NCBI GenBank assembly: GCA_022113835.1 | Contig: JAILWY010000011.1 | Location: 4,402,001 to 4,466,000, forward strand | Direction: 5' to 3' | Length of the DNA stretch: 64,000 nucleotides | From: Atopsyche davidsoni | Taxonomy: Eukaryota > Arthropoda > Insecta > Trichoptera > Hydrobiosidae | Shown: piece after piece, positions 37,865-49,824 of the stretch | Layout of the letters: each line of letters opens with the position of its first letter | Position numbering within the stretch: the first letter of the stretch is position 1 | Program-made: the position numbers and the translations under genes | The notes under the pieces: model-generated | The model's input: the letters and a program-made list of their open reading frames with translations, nothing else | Told to the model about the DNA's origin: nothing | Databases searched by the model: none

Positions 37865-38115
37865 GTGTATTGATCGTTCGTGCCCTGAAACATCGTAATA
37901 CAGTCAAATATGTTTATTAATCTTGGTATGGCATGCGCGCGGTATACTCGGGGAGCTGTTAAGTTCTCGAATTGGAATGATTTTCAGCCATTAGATGATA
38001 TTATCGTGATTAATCGGATTTGAAAATGAACGCATGCCCACCGAGACGCGCTTTACTGTATAATCAATCCAAATATGGTGATTAAAATTAAACAGCTGTA
38101 AAGGCTTCAAAGGAA
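37865..38115. promoter_or_regulatory. Candidate enhancer with clustered factor sites
   Basis: Mixed-composition block with GTGATTAATCGGATTTG (TAAT and TAATCNGATT-type homeodomain sites), TGATTAAAATTAAACAGCTG (homeodomain plus E-box), GCATGCGCGCGG and its partner GCATGCCCACCG. It has no open frame and few simple repeats, and resembles a conserved non-coding element. Inference from composition and motifs. Confidence 0.3.
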
Positions 38116-41089
38116 AACGCCTGGTAGTAAATATACCGTATTAATTTAAGAACTTCCGCTGCCTAGTGTAGAGTGTTCGCAAATATTTATTACCTGTGCT
38201 CACAGCCATGGCAATGATATTAAGATCCTTAAAAGTATTAAATGTGAAACCTCTATTTATTTTTCGGCTAAAAGGCAAAACCATTCAAATTATTATTATT
38301 AACACATAGGTGTTATAATCTACTTAAATAAAATGAAAACGACGCGGAAATCTTAGGTTGGTTTTTTTTTTTTGCGACTAGTGGGACGGCGATAATTATA
38401 AACAGCAACTTACTCACTTGCATTTTTATATATGTATAGCAATATTTTTAAAAATTATTCTTATTCTTTGCTTTAACGTTGTATTTTTAAGCCTTGGTTT
38501 TATATATCAACAATGTACGCAAAAAATTTCCAAAATAAAAACCATTAAAATGTATTTTTGCATCAATTATTAATCGTTTTAAAATTAATTTATTCATTTG
38601 AGTCAATCGCTCATTCAAATTTGCATGTTAATTGAAGCTCTGTATATTATGAAAAAATTCAGTTTTTCTTTTTTAGAAAAACGGAGTAAATGTAAATTAG
38701 GTGAATTTAAAAATTCTCTCAAAGGTCGTCATTTGCTCTGAGTTTATTCGCCTCGCGCTTCAACTGGAAAGCTCAAAGCCCGAAGCTCAAGTAGTCAGAA
38801 AAACTGAATTATCCCCAAGAAGTTAAGCTATCCGACAGATGCATACTTGAGGAGTTTTAATAGAAAAACTGTTGCCTCAGAGAAAATAAGTTGGCGGTTT
38901 CCTGATTAGATATCCTGTCAGTTTTTTTGCTAGATTCTGCAAAGATATTCTTTGTTTTATTTATATTTTGAGCCACAAGTTGGAGTATTAAAAGCTGAAA
39001 TATTAAATTTTCTAGCCGAGCTTACCGCTGAGTTAATTATAAAACCATTTGTTAATAGTTGCTAAGCTTTTCTGAAATGTTCAAATTAATAAATATATAT
39101 TTTGATTTAAGATAATCTTGTATGGGTCAGGGTTTTTTTTTTTAGCTTGAACAAGTAGTACGAAATATAAAATGTCTTTTTAGTTTAAAAAAAAAACCTT
39201 TTTAAGAGGATGCTTGAAAGTTCTTTTGTACTACAAATACTAATAAACCTTGGCAACTTATACGAAGTGCGATGTTAAAATTATCATAAAAAATTGTAGA
39301 ATTAATACCATAATTTTCATTAAAAATATTACTGGTATAAAAAATAAAAAGTAATAATAATTATAGTTCAACAATAAATAGACCACTAAATATCTTTTTA
39401 AATTTAAATGTCAGTTATATAAAAAATATATAATTTTCGGTTTTATTCAAATTAACAAAATTAGCATATCCCATACAACGAACATTGAGTAAATAATAAA
39501 TTAAATGTGTCGGAGAAATGTGATATTTTTATCTTAGCTTTTTCGTGCATCTTTTTTTATCGCTCCAGCTTACAGAGAGGGTAGCCTTGGTAATAGTCCA
39601 TTTGTTGAAAATATTATTAATTTACTTAAATACCCAATATATATGCATTGCGTGAGCAAACCTTTTCAACCCCCTAAGTATTCGATACATATTTATAAAT
39701 ACTCTATTCAGGATATGTTCACATTCAGCCGGATGCCTCTAATGCATATAGAATACGCGGCGTGCCTTAGGAAGGCCGACAAATAATTAAATTTTGAAAA
39801 AAATTCTCCTTTACTCTTTAATTAAGACCTTATAGAGTCTACGGTACATATTAATATATAATAATATTAAATAACTATATAATAAAACTGGGATTTTCTA
39901 TGGCTGAATTAGAGTTGTAAACTCTTAGCTGTTATAATGATACTTAATTTAACGATATGTGTATATGTATTATTAGTTTCATTCTTAATTTTTTTGTAAA
40001 CTTATAAATAAGATAATTTTGTAAAAAATTTTTTTTTAATATTGTTGAAACAGCGCCTCTCACTCGTGGTAAAAATTTTGTTTTCCGGCATCTTGTAAGC
40101 GATCCACTGAGTGCGGCTGCGGCCACCGGATATGCCTTTTGTCTGGAATTTCAGGATGCCGCAGGGGGTGGGCTGGATGAAAGACTGAGAGTTGTTTTAC
40201 TACATTTTTGTGTTCTTTTTTAACAAAAGCGCCCCGGAAACTTATGTAGTACTTAGAGTTTACGTTTTATGAAATATTTTTTACGTTTTTCTTGTTTGTT
40301 TTACAAATTTCGTGAGCTTTCTTGATTGCGCACCTTCCGTTGAGATAATGATAAGCAATTTTACAATTTTTTTTTTTTCTCCTAAAACTTATATTTTAGA
40401 AGAAGCCATTTTTCGTAAAAAAATTATATGTACAGAGTGGTTTTTTTAATCTGTGAAACCTACATATTTTTTAAAATGATATCGAATATAAATAATAAAT
40501 AGTTATTGAAGATTTTTCAAGTTTCCTGTTTAAATTAATATTTTATCAGTCTTTAAACGATTTATCAAAAAGTTAGTCAAAAATAAAAAAATATGACTTT
40601 GATTGTAATGTAAGTTTGCATAAATAAGTATGAAATGATTTCTTTTGTCAATTTATTTTCAGGAAAACCGCGTATTTAAAAATAAGTGCTCCATCTGTTT
40701 TGTTATTATTTGTTTGAATAATTTAACTTTTCCTTATTCACATTCAAAACCTTTGGAAATAAATTCTTGGACCTGTCGGATACCCTTGTCTCCTCGGCAG
40801 TAATTCAACTCCTTAACCGCCGCACCATCAGCTGGTCTCTTCATTTCCTTGCTTTTCCAACAGCCTCCCATCTCCAACGGGATAAGAAAGTTTTATTTTT
40901 TCTAGTTCCAGTTTCTAGTCCAGTCTCCGTTTTATTGAATAGTGATCTCAGGAGATCTTGAAGTGCTATATTCTCTCCATTTTTTCATAACTCGATCCCC
41001 TTTTTACAAACCCAAACCAAATATTACTTAAACATGTGATTCTTCGTATTTCCTTACCTAACCACATTTTTAGTTTTATTTGAAGAAGA
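38116..41089. other. Gene-free A+T-rich sequence
   Basis: A G+C-richer patch at 40050-40180 (GTGCGGCTGCGGCCACCGG) has no supported frame. A pyrimidine-rich stretch at 40770-40940 contains unrecognised short frames. Confidence 0.55.
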
Positions 41090-41132
41090 TACACACACGC
41101 ACACACACATACACACACAAACAAACAAACAG
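41090..41132. repeat. (CA)n / (CAAA)n microsatellite
   Basis: ACACACACGCACACACACAT with following ACACACAAACAAACAAACAG. A simple repeat. Confidence 0.9.
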
Positions 41133-41289
41133 ATTCATTATCATCGCCAGACTCAGTATCATCAGCTTGTGTAATATTACACGGGACGTTACAGTTTGAA
41201 TCGCTTTTGATAAATCATACTTGTATTATGATGACTTGTTTTCGAAAGTATGACCCAAATCATTAGGCAAATTATACAAGCCTATCCAC

Positions 41290-41480
41290 GGTTTATCACT
41301 TTGACCTCAATGCCAAAAGTATTGTGACAAAGCCAGGCGGACGGATAGACGCGGGGTAGTTGATCGGAGGGGGGTGGGGGAAGATGGAAGGGTTGTAACA
41401 TTAAATTATTCAGTTGGAATCTGGGACAAGTAAATAAGGTAAATATCGCGACCCGGCCGGCCCGGGGCTTGTACACAGGT
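41290..41480. other. G+C-richer island with G runs
   Basis: CGGAGGGGGGTGGGGGAAGA TGGAAGGG is quadruplex-prone. ACCCGGCCGGCCCGGGGC is a self-complementary CpG block. Two small minus-strand frames cross it without known domains. Confidence 0.35.
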
Positions 41481-44400
41481 GATGTTGATTCTGTTAAATT
41501 CATACAGAATTACTTGCGGTGAATAAAGCAAATGCCTGAAAAGGAGTTTGACCTTAACTAATATGATTACCATGTTAAAATATAATATATCTGCCAAATA
41601 TTTTTCAAATATAACTAATGGTTGTAATTAGACCTATATTTTCTCAAAGTATGTTATAATGCTAATTGAACATTTATTATTCTATACCTTTCTAACCCTT
41701 TTAAAGCTTTTTATGTTATTTTTAAAACAACATTACTTCTCTTTATAAAGGTATAACTTAAGCAAACATATTAATTAAGTTTTACAAATAATAAGATTTT
41801 ATTGATGTTTAAAATATCTCAATAAATGATTATTCGCAAAGTTTCTTTTAAATCTTGTAAAATTGTAAAAAAGTTTTCTATTTTAGTTTACGTATCACAC
41901 TTGTAATAGCTCAAAGCTTGTACATGTGTATTATTTAAAATAACACTCCTACCTGTTTCGATAAATTTTCATTACGCTCCCATAAACAATATCAAATATT
42001 AAAAAACGCAGTTAATCATAAGAATTGAAGGTATTTTTTTTTGGGCTAGGCACGCGGCGCCGGCCAGGTGAAGCGGCACAGATAATAAATATAGAAAAAG
42101 CGTAGAATATATAAATTTATGACCGGTGAGATTTTCAACATGACGTTTTTAATAACACCCGTGCAACGTTGCCAATAATTTATCGAATGTTGATGAAGTG
42201 TGATTTATATACTAAAACGCAACTGTTTTTTTTCCTTTTCAGTATTACACTATAATATAATACATGTAAAAAATTATTCTTATTTAAAGTCATTTGAATA
42301 TCTATTATAAATATAAAGGTTTTTTTATTATTTTTTTATATAATTCAAAATGGCCGTAAAATTGATTGTTTTTTTAATGGTATTTAAGTTGTGTGCAATG
42401 AGAAAAATTGTGATACAGTGATATATTTATTGTTAATTGTAAAAAATAATTATATTATACTATTGAATTGCGTTGCGCCAGGATGGCATCCGAAACGCAA
42501 ATGATGCTCGTATCCGTAGTGCTTTGTCGTCGGTATTATGTAGGCAAGTGCAGACAAATGCGACTTAAATGATAAGTGTGATAAGGTTATAATAATAATT
42601 GTCTCACTTACATATTAAATTATTCAGCAAATTTGTTGATTTAAAGTCATTAAAGACTTAATAGTCTCCTAGCATATTGTACGGCGTTATGAATATCAAC
42701 CGGCGTTTTACATCAACAATAAAATTGTAATAAATACTTCTACCAGTTTTGTCTGCGCTAGAGCACAATCAACCATAATTAATAACATTCGAGTCGTGAA
42801 ATGTTTCTCAAAACAAAGCTACCTTACCAAATGTTTCCTTAATTATCACGTTCTAATTTGGCTAGAAATCTAATGTTGTTATTTAATTAACTTATATTTT
42901 AATTACTTTAATTATTCCTGGATATTTACAGTGAGAATATGGGAACATTTACATCTGTGTAATTACATGAAATAAGTAAAGTACAGGGTGTACCGCGCTA
43001 CTCTACATTTTAATTAAACTTTCCGCGGCGATTAACACGTTTATTGCACACCGTGTGTCTGTGCACGCCCACTTCTACAACTCCCCGTGTCGCAGATCTA
43101 CAGCGATATAATTCTTGATAAGCATATCTGTGAATAGATAATGAAGTCAATTATACATATTATTTGAAAGCCATATGTTATTCAGGTCTGATTATGGGAT
43201 CGCTAAAGCCAAGCGTGAATCAGCAACATGAATTCTTGACGTTGATGTGCTTCTTTAGGCTTTCACCGTAATTCGTTTAGAAGCTTGTCACGATTCATGA
43301 ATTTTAAATTGGTATTGAAATGTGTCATTACAAGCATTTAAGATAATTGCTAAGCACATGCAGACCCTACTTAACAAAAATAGTAAAACTCTAAAAAGTA
43401 TTCTAAAAATCTTTTAAGTGCAATTTATATATATATGAATATTCTAGGCAATGGCGTCATTAAGGTGGATGCGTAATACATACATATCCATCATATACAA
43501 TATTTCTTGTTTCGAAAATACTTTGATCAGTTAAAAAATAGCGCAAAAAATTTAATCTTTAAACTTTTAAATATACGGCACATAATGCTAACTATAAATA
43601 ATGATTACTGTGTTCAACAAAAAAATAAGTTTAAAGGTTAAAAAGTGTCATTACGCAAAAATATTAATGAGTCACTCAATTGGTATACAAAATGTTTAAT
43701 TCTTAAAGAGTCTAAACAGGGCTCCCATCACTCGCCCAATACGCTTATACAATATGTTTTTTTTATGTTTTTACTTAATAATAAATTACCCAAATCATAA
43801 ATCAATATTAGGATATCGTACAAATATGCGATTTGTTTACGTGCTCGAACTGATGACACTCTTACTCTTAGTAAATGAATATACAACACTATGACTCGGT
43901 TTATTTTTCTGGCGTATTTGATTATAAGTATTTGATTATAAAATCAAATACTCTTTTTTTAATTTAGTATTTTACATTTAATAGTAAAATATTAAACATA
44001 TAATTTAGAATACGTCAAATAATTTTACTGTACCATTTAAATCAGAATTACATATTATAAATTGTTCTAATCTATCTAGAAATCAAAACAAATATATGGA
44101 TATCACAAATCCCTTTGGAATCCTGGTTCATACTACATTGAATTTTAAATTGGATTTTAATATATTTGAAATATGTTTGACATTACGCGATACTTTTATA
44201 GAATAAGTGGTATCGTATTTCATTTTTCTCTATAGCTAATAATTAGTTCAAGAAATATGGCGAGTCTAAATAAACAAAAAAATCATGAGTGATCCAGCAT
44301 TGTGCTTGTTTTCAATTTAAATATGGTTTTCCTTCTACTGAAGTCAATGCACGCCATTTCTTTATAAATTGATTAAAAAATAAATTAAGTATGCTCATCC

Positions 44401-45547
44401 TTTTTAAGCGACTACATTTATATTGTGTCAAATAAATCATCAACATTTGTCAATCTAAAAATGTATTAAAAAAACATACTTAGTGTTCTAGTTTCGCGGT
44501 CACAAGCAGCCATTTCACAGCGCAGATTTACATATTCAAATCCAAAATGTCACAGCGGCCGCGGACGACAATGATGATGAACAGCTGATAAAAAACAGGC
44601 AGCCAACCTAAAGAGCAGTTTATTCAAATGTGATCGTGATTTCCGTTGCCTATTTATTTTTTCATATTTATATATTCCGTAACAACATTTCAAAATGCCA
44701 CTTAGCAAAGCTAACATTTAAAAACAAACAAATACAAAAAGTCTCTACATTTATATTTCGATCATCGTACGCGTTTGCAAGTGTTCATCTTATCGGTTGG
44801 ACAAGTCTGTTTCAAGGTTTTTTTTTTTTTACGCATATTTTTCCCTACACAAACTCAATATCAAATGTACGTTACCACCCATGTTTCCACAACCTGCTAG
44901 CAGGACCAGGAAATAGCCACATATCGTATATACTATATAAAATATATAAACATCTTGGGTTTTTACAAGTCAGTTTTCCTTTTATTAAAAGTATACATTT
45001 TTATAATAAAATAAAGTAAATTGGAAAAATGAGTAAATATGACAAAAAATATGCATGTCTTTAATATTGCTTGAAGCGTATAAGCTGTCTGATATCTTTG
45101 TGTTTAAATTACATTTTAATACCCGTTATAAATAGCTTAGAGGTGTTTAGAACTTTTTATACACTATCGCTTTTTTAAGTTTAATAATCAAAAGATTTCA
45201 ATATATTACAATATCTGTTTAAGCCCGTTTAATTTTCATTGCACTCGTAAAGCGAATGTCTTGGAGCTGTATAAAAAATAAATACATATCCAGTAACCGC
45301 AGTGATGTCATATATTGTCATGTCATTGATAATACTATTTTTTTAAACATTTCAAAAGTAATTAAACAAAATTGTGGTATAAATACTATAAATAATGAAA
45401 ACAAATTCTATATTGAAACATCTGTTAAAATGGTAGCTCAAAAATGTTACATTTGTTGAGGGTGCATCGTATGTTTTAGTATTTGCACGTTATACAACTG
45501 AAGTTTATAGCATTCATTCAAATAAAATCAAGATTTAGCCGCCAGTC

Positions 45548-45549
<2 letters not shown>
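41481..45549. other. Gene-free A+T-rich sequence
   Basis: GTATTTGATTATAA occurs twice in tandem at 43928 and the second copy forms a 10-bp stem with AATCAAATAC. A G+C-richer patch lies at 42470-42550. The 129-codon frame at 44.6-45.0 kb is Phe/Ile/Lys-rich and unrecognised. Confidence 0.55.

Positions 45550-45587
<38 letters not shown>
45550..45587. repeat. (TA)n microsatellite
   Basis: About 19 TA units run without a break and abut the 5' end of the HINE-like element. It is probably the A/T insertion target and could also have grown by slippage. Confidence 0.9.
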
Positions 45588-45589
<2 letters not shown>

Positions 45590-45822
45590 ACTATAATAAT
45601 AGCCATTGTGTGTTTGTATGTATGTTTGTATGTGTGTATGTTTCGTTTTTCCGTTCTGTATAGAATATCTTAAAAGATACAACGCTGATTTTTTGCACAT
45701 AAGTTAAGTAAATTTTTCCGCAGCTATGTGCCGAATTTCAAGACGATAGGATAATATTTTCATTCATAAACTTTAAAATATGCTCATCAAATACGTCATT
45801 TTATGACGGGCTACATTGCTAG
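45587..45822 (+). mobile_element. Short non-autonomous Helitron/Helentron-like element (HINE)
   Basis: It starts TCTACTATAATAATAGCC directly after a (TA)n run and ends GGGCTACATTGCTAG before T, so TC and CTAG ends sit between A and T. The inside has the usual HINE layout: a GTTTGTATGTATGTTTG-like stretch near the start and CCGAATTTCAAGACGATAGG in the middle, like the common insect elements that begin TCTACTAATATTATAAA. It has no coding capacity. Length about 236 bases. Confidence 0.65.
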
Positions 45823-46109
45823 TATATATATAAAATAGGACCAAACCAAATAACCAAATGCCCATTTGAAAATGGCTTGCATGTTTTCTGCTAAAACGTT
45901 ACGGTATCACGAAAGTGTTAAATACAAGTTATTCAAAAATAATGTTTTTCAATGTATTATACGTATTAGGAAAGTAAAGCGTTTTTGTAAATTTTATAGT
46001 TTATTTTTATATACCCAAACGTTAACGGGTTTCATGGAACGGCTTTGTACGCGGGAGGTGTCGATCCAAATGAATGAATCAACGATAATTTAAAGTAAAA
46101 AGGTTTAGC

Positions 46110-46480
46110 TTAGGGCGACGGAGTGTCGCAGGCGGGCAACCTTTACGAACGAGCTCAGTCCGCGGCGACGGCGACTCGGATTCGATTATTAAGTTGTCGA
46201 CTTGCCGGCGATGGTCGGGTCGGGTCGCATTAGTCGCGGTGCGCCTCGGGAGTCTCGTACTTTCTACGTGCTACGAGGAGCGTCGTTCTTGAGGTAGGAT
46301 CGACGAACTGGCCGGTCGCTGCGCCCCCCCCCCACGCCCCCCCCACGCCCCCCCCCACGCCCCCCCCCCACGCGACGGTTCGATTCTCGCTCGACGGGAT
46401 TTCTAACAATCCACGAGATGCGAACAGAAAAATGTTACCGTTCCGAACTACCGACAACAGATTCGCCGCGCCGGCCGGAG
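46110..46480. promoter_or_regulatory. G+C-rich island with C-run array
   Basis: CpG-dense sequence (CCGCGGCGACGGCGACTCGG, GGTCGGGTCGGGTCG, CGCGCCGGCCGG) in A+T-rich surroundings, 1.1 kb upstream of the TATA promoter. It contains the C-run minisatellite and shares a 13-mer with the next island. Possibly an alternative TATA-less promoter or an enhancer. No coding frame is convincing. Confidence 0.4.
46323..46372. repeat. (C8-10 ACG) array, i-motif / G-quadruplex prone
   Basis: Four runs of eight to ten C are each followed by ACG. Four runs of at least eight G on the minus strand meet the quadruplex rule easily, and the plus strand could form an i-motif. Run lengths here are hard to sequence and may not be exact. 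Confidence 0.85.
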
Positions 46481-46563
46481 GAATTCAAATTACACAAGGA
46501 GGTTCATTTGATTAACAATCATTTCATTTTTATTCAATATAATATTTTTGAATAAAATATTAG

Positions 46564-46730
46564 GCATTATCAAACAGAGCATTGTCACTCTGTTTGATAA
46601 TGCCAACGTGAAAGGTTGGCGAAACCGGTCACTAATAAAAATAAAAATGTGGAAAATCACTCGAGTATTTTATTCAAAAATATTAAAATGGAATTCCGCC
46701 AAGTACTCTCTGTCAAAAATATTGAATTTC
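46564..46730 (+). mobile_element. Penelope-like repeat, copy 2
   Basis: This is the plus-strand partner of the copy at 37.4 kb. It differs at its 5' end, where GGCATTATCAAACAGAG (46563-46579) is repeated inverted at 46588-46604 with an 8-base loop, a perfect 17-bp stem. The inverted piece is part of the repeat itself and looks like a head-to-head junction or a template-switch product. Downstream, TATTCAAAAATATTAAAATG and AAAATATTGAATTTC match copy 1. Confidence 0.55.
46594..46630 (+). ncRNA. Hammerhead-like ribozyme core
   Basis: TTGATAA is followed by T, a perfect stem (GCCAAC, loop GTGAAAG, GTTGGC), then GAAAC-CG-GTC and AC. This follows the hammerhead order of CUGANGA box, stem II, GAAA and short stem III ending in UC. 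The C3 and G8 positions are U and A, which keeps their pairing. One extra U lies before stem II, and stem I is weak. The core is identical in copy 1. Activity is not shown, and a decayed or coincidental motif is possible. Confidence 0.35.
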
Positions 46731-47559
46731 TTTATTCAATATCACAAGTATTAATCGATTTTTAACATTCGTTATAATTATACAAACCTATTGTTTTGAT
46801 AGATGTTCATGTTTAAAGTATTTTATTATTTTAAGTGTCCGCATGATCAAACAGTTTTAATATATACTATATACTGTTAGGGGTTTGACTGTAGGGTTTT
46901 TAAACAAAATACCTCCTCACTCACAGTAATTATGGAATTATATGTAATTCACTTTTTCGTAATACAATTAATACATAAAAGTATTTACAAATAATTGATG
47001 CAGATAAATATTATATAAACAAAAATATTTTATCCTAAGCTTAGTAAATTGATCAGATTTTTAAATAAAAATATTTTTTGAAGAAACAATAGAAATTAAT
47101 AAATAATCAATTTCACCTTTAATTGAGTTTATTTACATGTAAGAGACAAAATATATTTAAAAAATCTATTTATAAATTGTATATGCCTTATTCGTAATTT
47201 AAAGATGAGCTTTGTCCAAATATCAAATAGAGAGTTTTTTGGAATCAGATACCGTATTGTTTATCTCAGGTTAATTAACTCGTCTATTTACCACCTAACG
47301 GTTTAATTAAATTTCTCGTTGCACTATTGAATTTTAAAAAAATAAACATACAACACATTTTAATATGTTTATATACATAATAATTCCATTAATGTATATT
47401 CTTTAAACCGATGACCGTCACATGCGCAAATAAAGCTTGGGTTCGTTTAAAAGACTCTTTTAGGGCTGAGGCTTATTTGCCAGAGACTAGACGGCCCCAT
47501 AGCCTCAAACACACTGTCCAAATTAAAATCTAAATCTAATGTAAGTTTTCTTGCGTCTG

Positions 47560-47765
47560 TATAAATTGAAAGCCGAAGCACTGCGAGCAGGACGGGAAGG
47601 AGTGCGGGAACGAGAGAGGAGTAGGCCGAGGAGGAGGTCTCGATAGGCTCGGCCGGCTCGAGCTTCAAGCCTCGGCTTCGCGCTGAGCTCAGTTTGCTGG
47701 CGAACGTCGGCGGAACAGGACGCGCGGCCCGCAAACTGAGCTCAGTCCGCCACCTGCCAATGTTT
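47560..47765. promoter_or_regulatory. G+C-rich promoter-proximal island
   Basis: CpG-rich block directly upstream of the TATA box. GAGCTCAGTTTGC (47685-47697) is repeated inverted as GCAAACTGAGCTC (47731-47743), a perfect 13-bp pair separated by 33 bases. The 13-mer GAGCTCAGTCCGC (47738-47750) also occurs at 46151-46163 in the neighbouring island. These may be binding sites. The minus-strand open frame across it (119 codons) has no recognisable domain and is probably chance. Confidence 0.45.
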
Positions 47766-47791
47766 ACGACACGCGTAGATCCAAATATTTG

Positions 47792-47799
47792 TATATAAA
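47792..47799 (+). promoter_or_regulatory. TATA box of candidate promoter
   Basis: TATATAAAG follows a 200-base G+C-rich island with CpG-dense sequence, an E-box (CACCTG at 47751) and an inverted repeat. Start of transcription is expected about 30 bases on, near 47822. The next 130 bases are of balanced composition and end in a strong donor site. A TATA box in A+T-rich DNA can be chance; the island upstream and the donor downstream make this one more credible. Confidence 0.5.
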
Positions 47800-47821
47800 G
47801 TAGCAACGGGGCCCAAAGCTG

Positions 47822-47949
47822 GAATTTTAATGCTTTTTTGCGTTAGATTGTAGTGTATTTCCGGCCCGTTATCGTGGGAAAGTTGCTGCGGTGTTTGTAA
47901 TTCACGGTTTTGTGTCGCACACTCTGGATTTTGAACTCGACTGCAAAGA
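47822..47949 (+). other. Candidate non-coding first exon
   Basis: From the predicted start near 47822 to CTGCAAAGA, followed by GTAAGT at 47950 and a long T tract. There is no long open frame from an ATG, so it would be 5' UTR. It would belong to a plus-strand gene whose next exon is not recognised in the remaining 16 kb, which implies a long first intron. The start position is only an estimate from the TATA spacing. Confidence 0.35.
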
Positions 47950-49495
47950 GTAAGTTTGTTTTTTTTTTTTTTTCTTTCACATCCTCTTAGTAAACACGTG
48001 TTGCAGATTCTTCAGTCACATGCAATAGGGATTCTCACATAGCACGCTGACGTTATTGAAATCCGCGAGATTCCTCAACGCAACTTACCGATTCGAGTTC
48101 ATGATTACAAACGCCGCTTAACATTGGCAGTTTGTGTTAAACCGCAAGCATTGAAAATCCGTATTTATAGTTTTCTATAATGCCTAAAGATTGCGATTAG
48201 GAAATGACGATTGTGACTCGATAAACCTCAAAATGTTTTATGAGAGATCGTTTATTTTTCGGGATAAATTGTTAATTGAATGAAAAAAAACACGGAGCGG
48301 CCGTAAAACGAATTCCAATATTGTGAAATCTCAGATGTGTGCTAAGCCACAAAAAATACCATTTGAGTAAATTTACATGTTTTTTTTCGTAAAATATTTG
48401 GATAATAAAAGTGTCTGGTGACGCAAGACAGTAAAACATATAGGTGGTAAATATTGCTGGAGATGCAATGTGATATGATGTTATTTTTAAATGAAAATAT
48501 CTATTGCGTTTTAAAATCATTTCCGATAAAACTCATTACTCGACTTTTCTCATTATAAAGAAAAATTAGGTATAAAAATAGCAGTTTTATTGCAGGTTAG
48601 CAATAAATGGCGTATTGATTAATATGAATACATTTGAAATTAATTCCTTAAGGAGTAGATATTTATGGTGGATTTTTACGTTTAATAACTACATTTTGTT
48701 TTTTTCCTAATTCTTCAAAATAATTATGTTAAGTAAATACTCTGTAAGCTTAGTCAAATTTTCTTAGAGAATTTTTAAAATAGTCTTCAATGTATTTTTA
48801 GAAAATCTGTTGATTTAAATGGTTTGACCGAACTTTTGATACATATAATGATTAAAACTTAGCGTTGGATTGTGTATTTATTTATTTAAATTGATCAAAA
48901 TGAAGCCGAAGATAAAAATTAAATATATTCAAAATATGTGGAAACATAGAAGCATAAGAGGTTATAACAAAAATTCAAAACCACTTTTATTTCTTTTATT
49001 AAAAATAACTAAGTTGAAAATATATCATTTAAAAAGTACAATGATATATAATTGAAATACATACAAGTATAATCCAAGATATATCTTAAAACCAACTATC
49101 ATACTTAAATTTAAAAAAAAGAAATACTGAGGACAGATCATGTAATAAGTTTTTTTTCCGATTCCATACTATTATCAAAATTATTATAAAACTTTTAAAA
49201 AATAATGGCGAGCTGTAAATGCATTTTTTAATCTTATCCTATTAGCGAGGAACATTCGATCTCAGATTATTTTCACCAACTGCTTTGTTCAAATAAAAGG
49301 CCGCAAGGAAAAAGAAATAATGTGAGAACGATAATGATCAAATGTGGCATATACGATTCACTTTTGATGTCTATAAATTACAGAAAATTTGTATTAAAAG
49401 GTCTTTGTTTATCTCGATCCTTTTTTTTTTGTTACCTTTAATTCACATTTACCTCCGAATCAAGAATTTTCACAATTTATAAATAGCCGAAAACT

Positions 49496-49562
49496 TTTCC
49501 CGCCCGGCCTCGAACCCGTGGCCCATATGAAAATGTGCCGTACACTACTAGAGTTCTATTTC
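49496..49562 (-). repeat. tRNA-like B-box remnant
   Basis: On the minus strand GGGCCACGGGTTCGAGGCCG GGCGGGAAAA contains a good B box (GGGTTCGAGGC). The upstream half, CTCTAGTAGTGTACGGCAC, is only loosely like an A box. Likely a SINE fragment. Confidence 0.35.
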
Positions 49563-49739
49563 TTTTTTATATTATATTAAACACTTTATATTGATAATAG
49601 AGATTACTTATGCAGAAATTTTAGTCATTTCAAAGAGAATTCATTACAAACATTAATACAAAGAACGCCGATTGAACAAAATATACACAAAGTTAATTTG
49701 TATATTATTTTAAAGAAATGTTTAATTTATGTTTACAGC

Positions 49740-49824
49740 CTTTGAAGCGATGCTAACACAAGGGCCTACAAAATACAACTTGTTTTACAACAACTTTCAA
49801 CTAAATAAAGTTGGCTACAAGTAA
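49740..49824 (+). other. Weak candidate terminal exon
   Basis: After TTTATGTTTACAG, a frame reads FEAMLTQGPTKYNLFYNNFQ and ends a few residues later in LNKVGYK and TAA. The acceptor is reasonable, and the peptide is less low-complexity than the background. It lies 1.8 kb downstream of the candidate first exon at 47.8 kb. Not recognised; a chance frame is about as likely. Confidence 0.15.

Noticed and set aside
44630..45019. 129-codon plus frame
   Set aside because: Phe/Ile/Lys/Asn-rich translation of A+T-rich DNA with poly(T) runs; no domain, and no splice or promoter context.
47447..47806. 119-codon minus frame
   Set aside because: It runs through the CpG-rich promoter island, has no recognised domain and opposes the TATA/donor signals.
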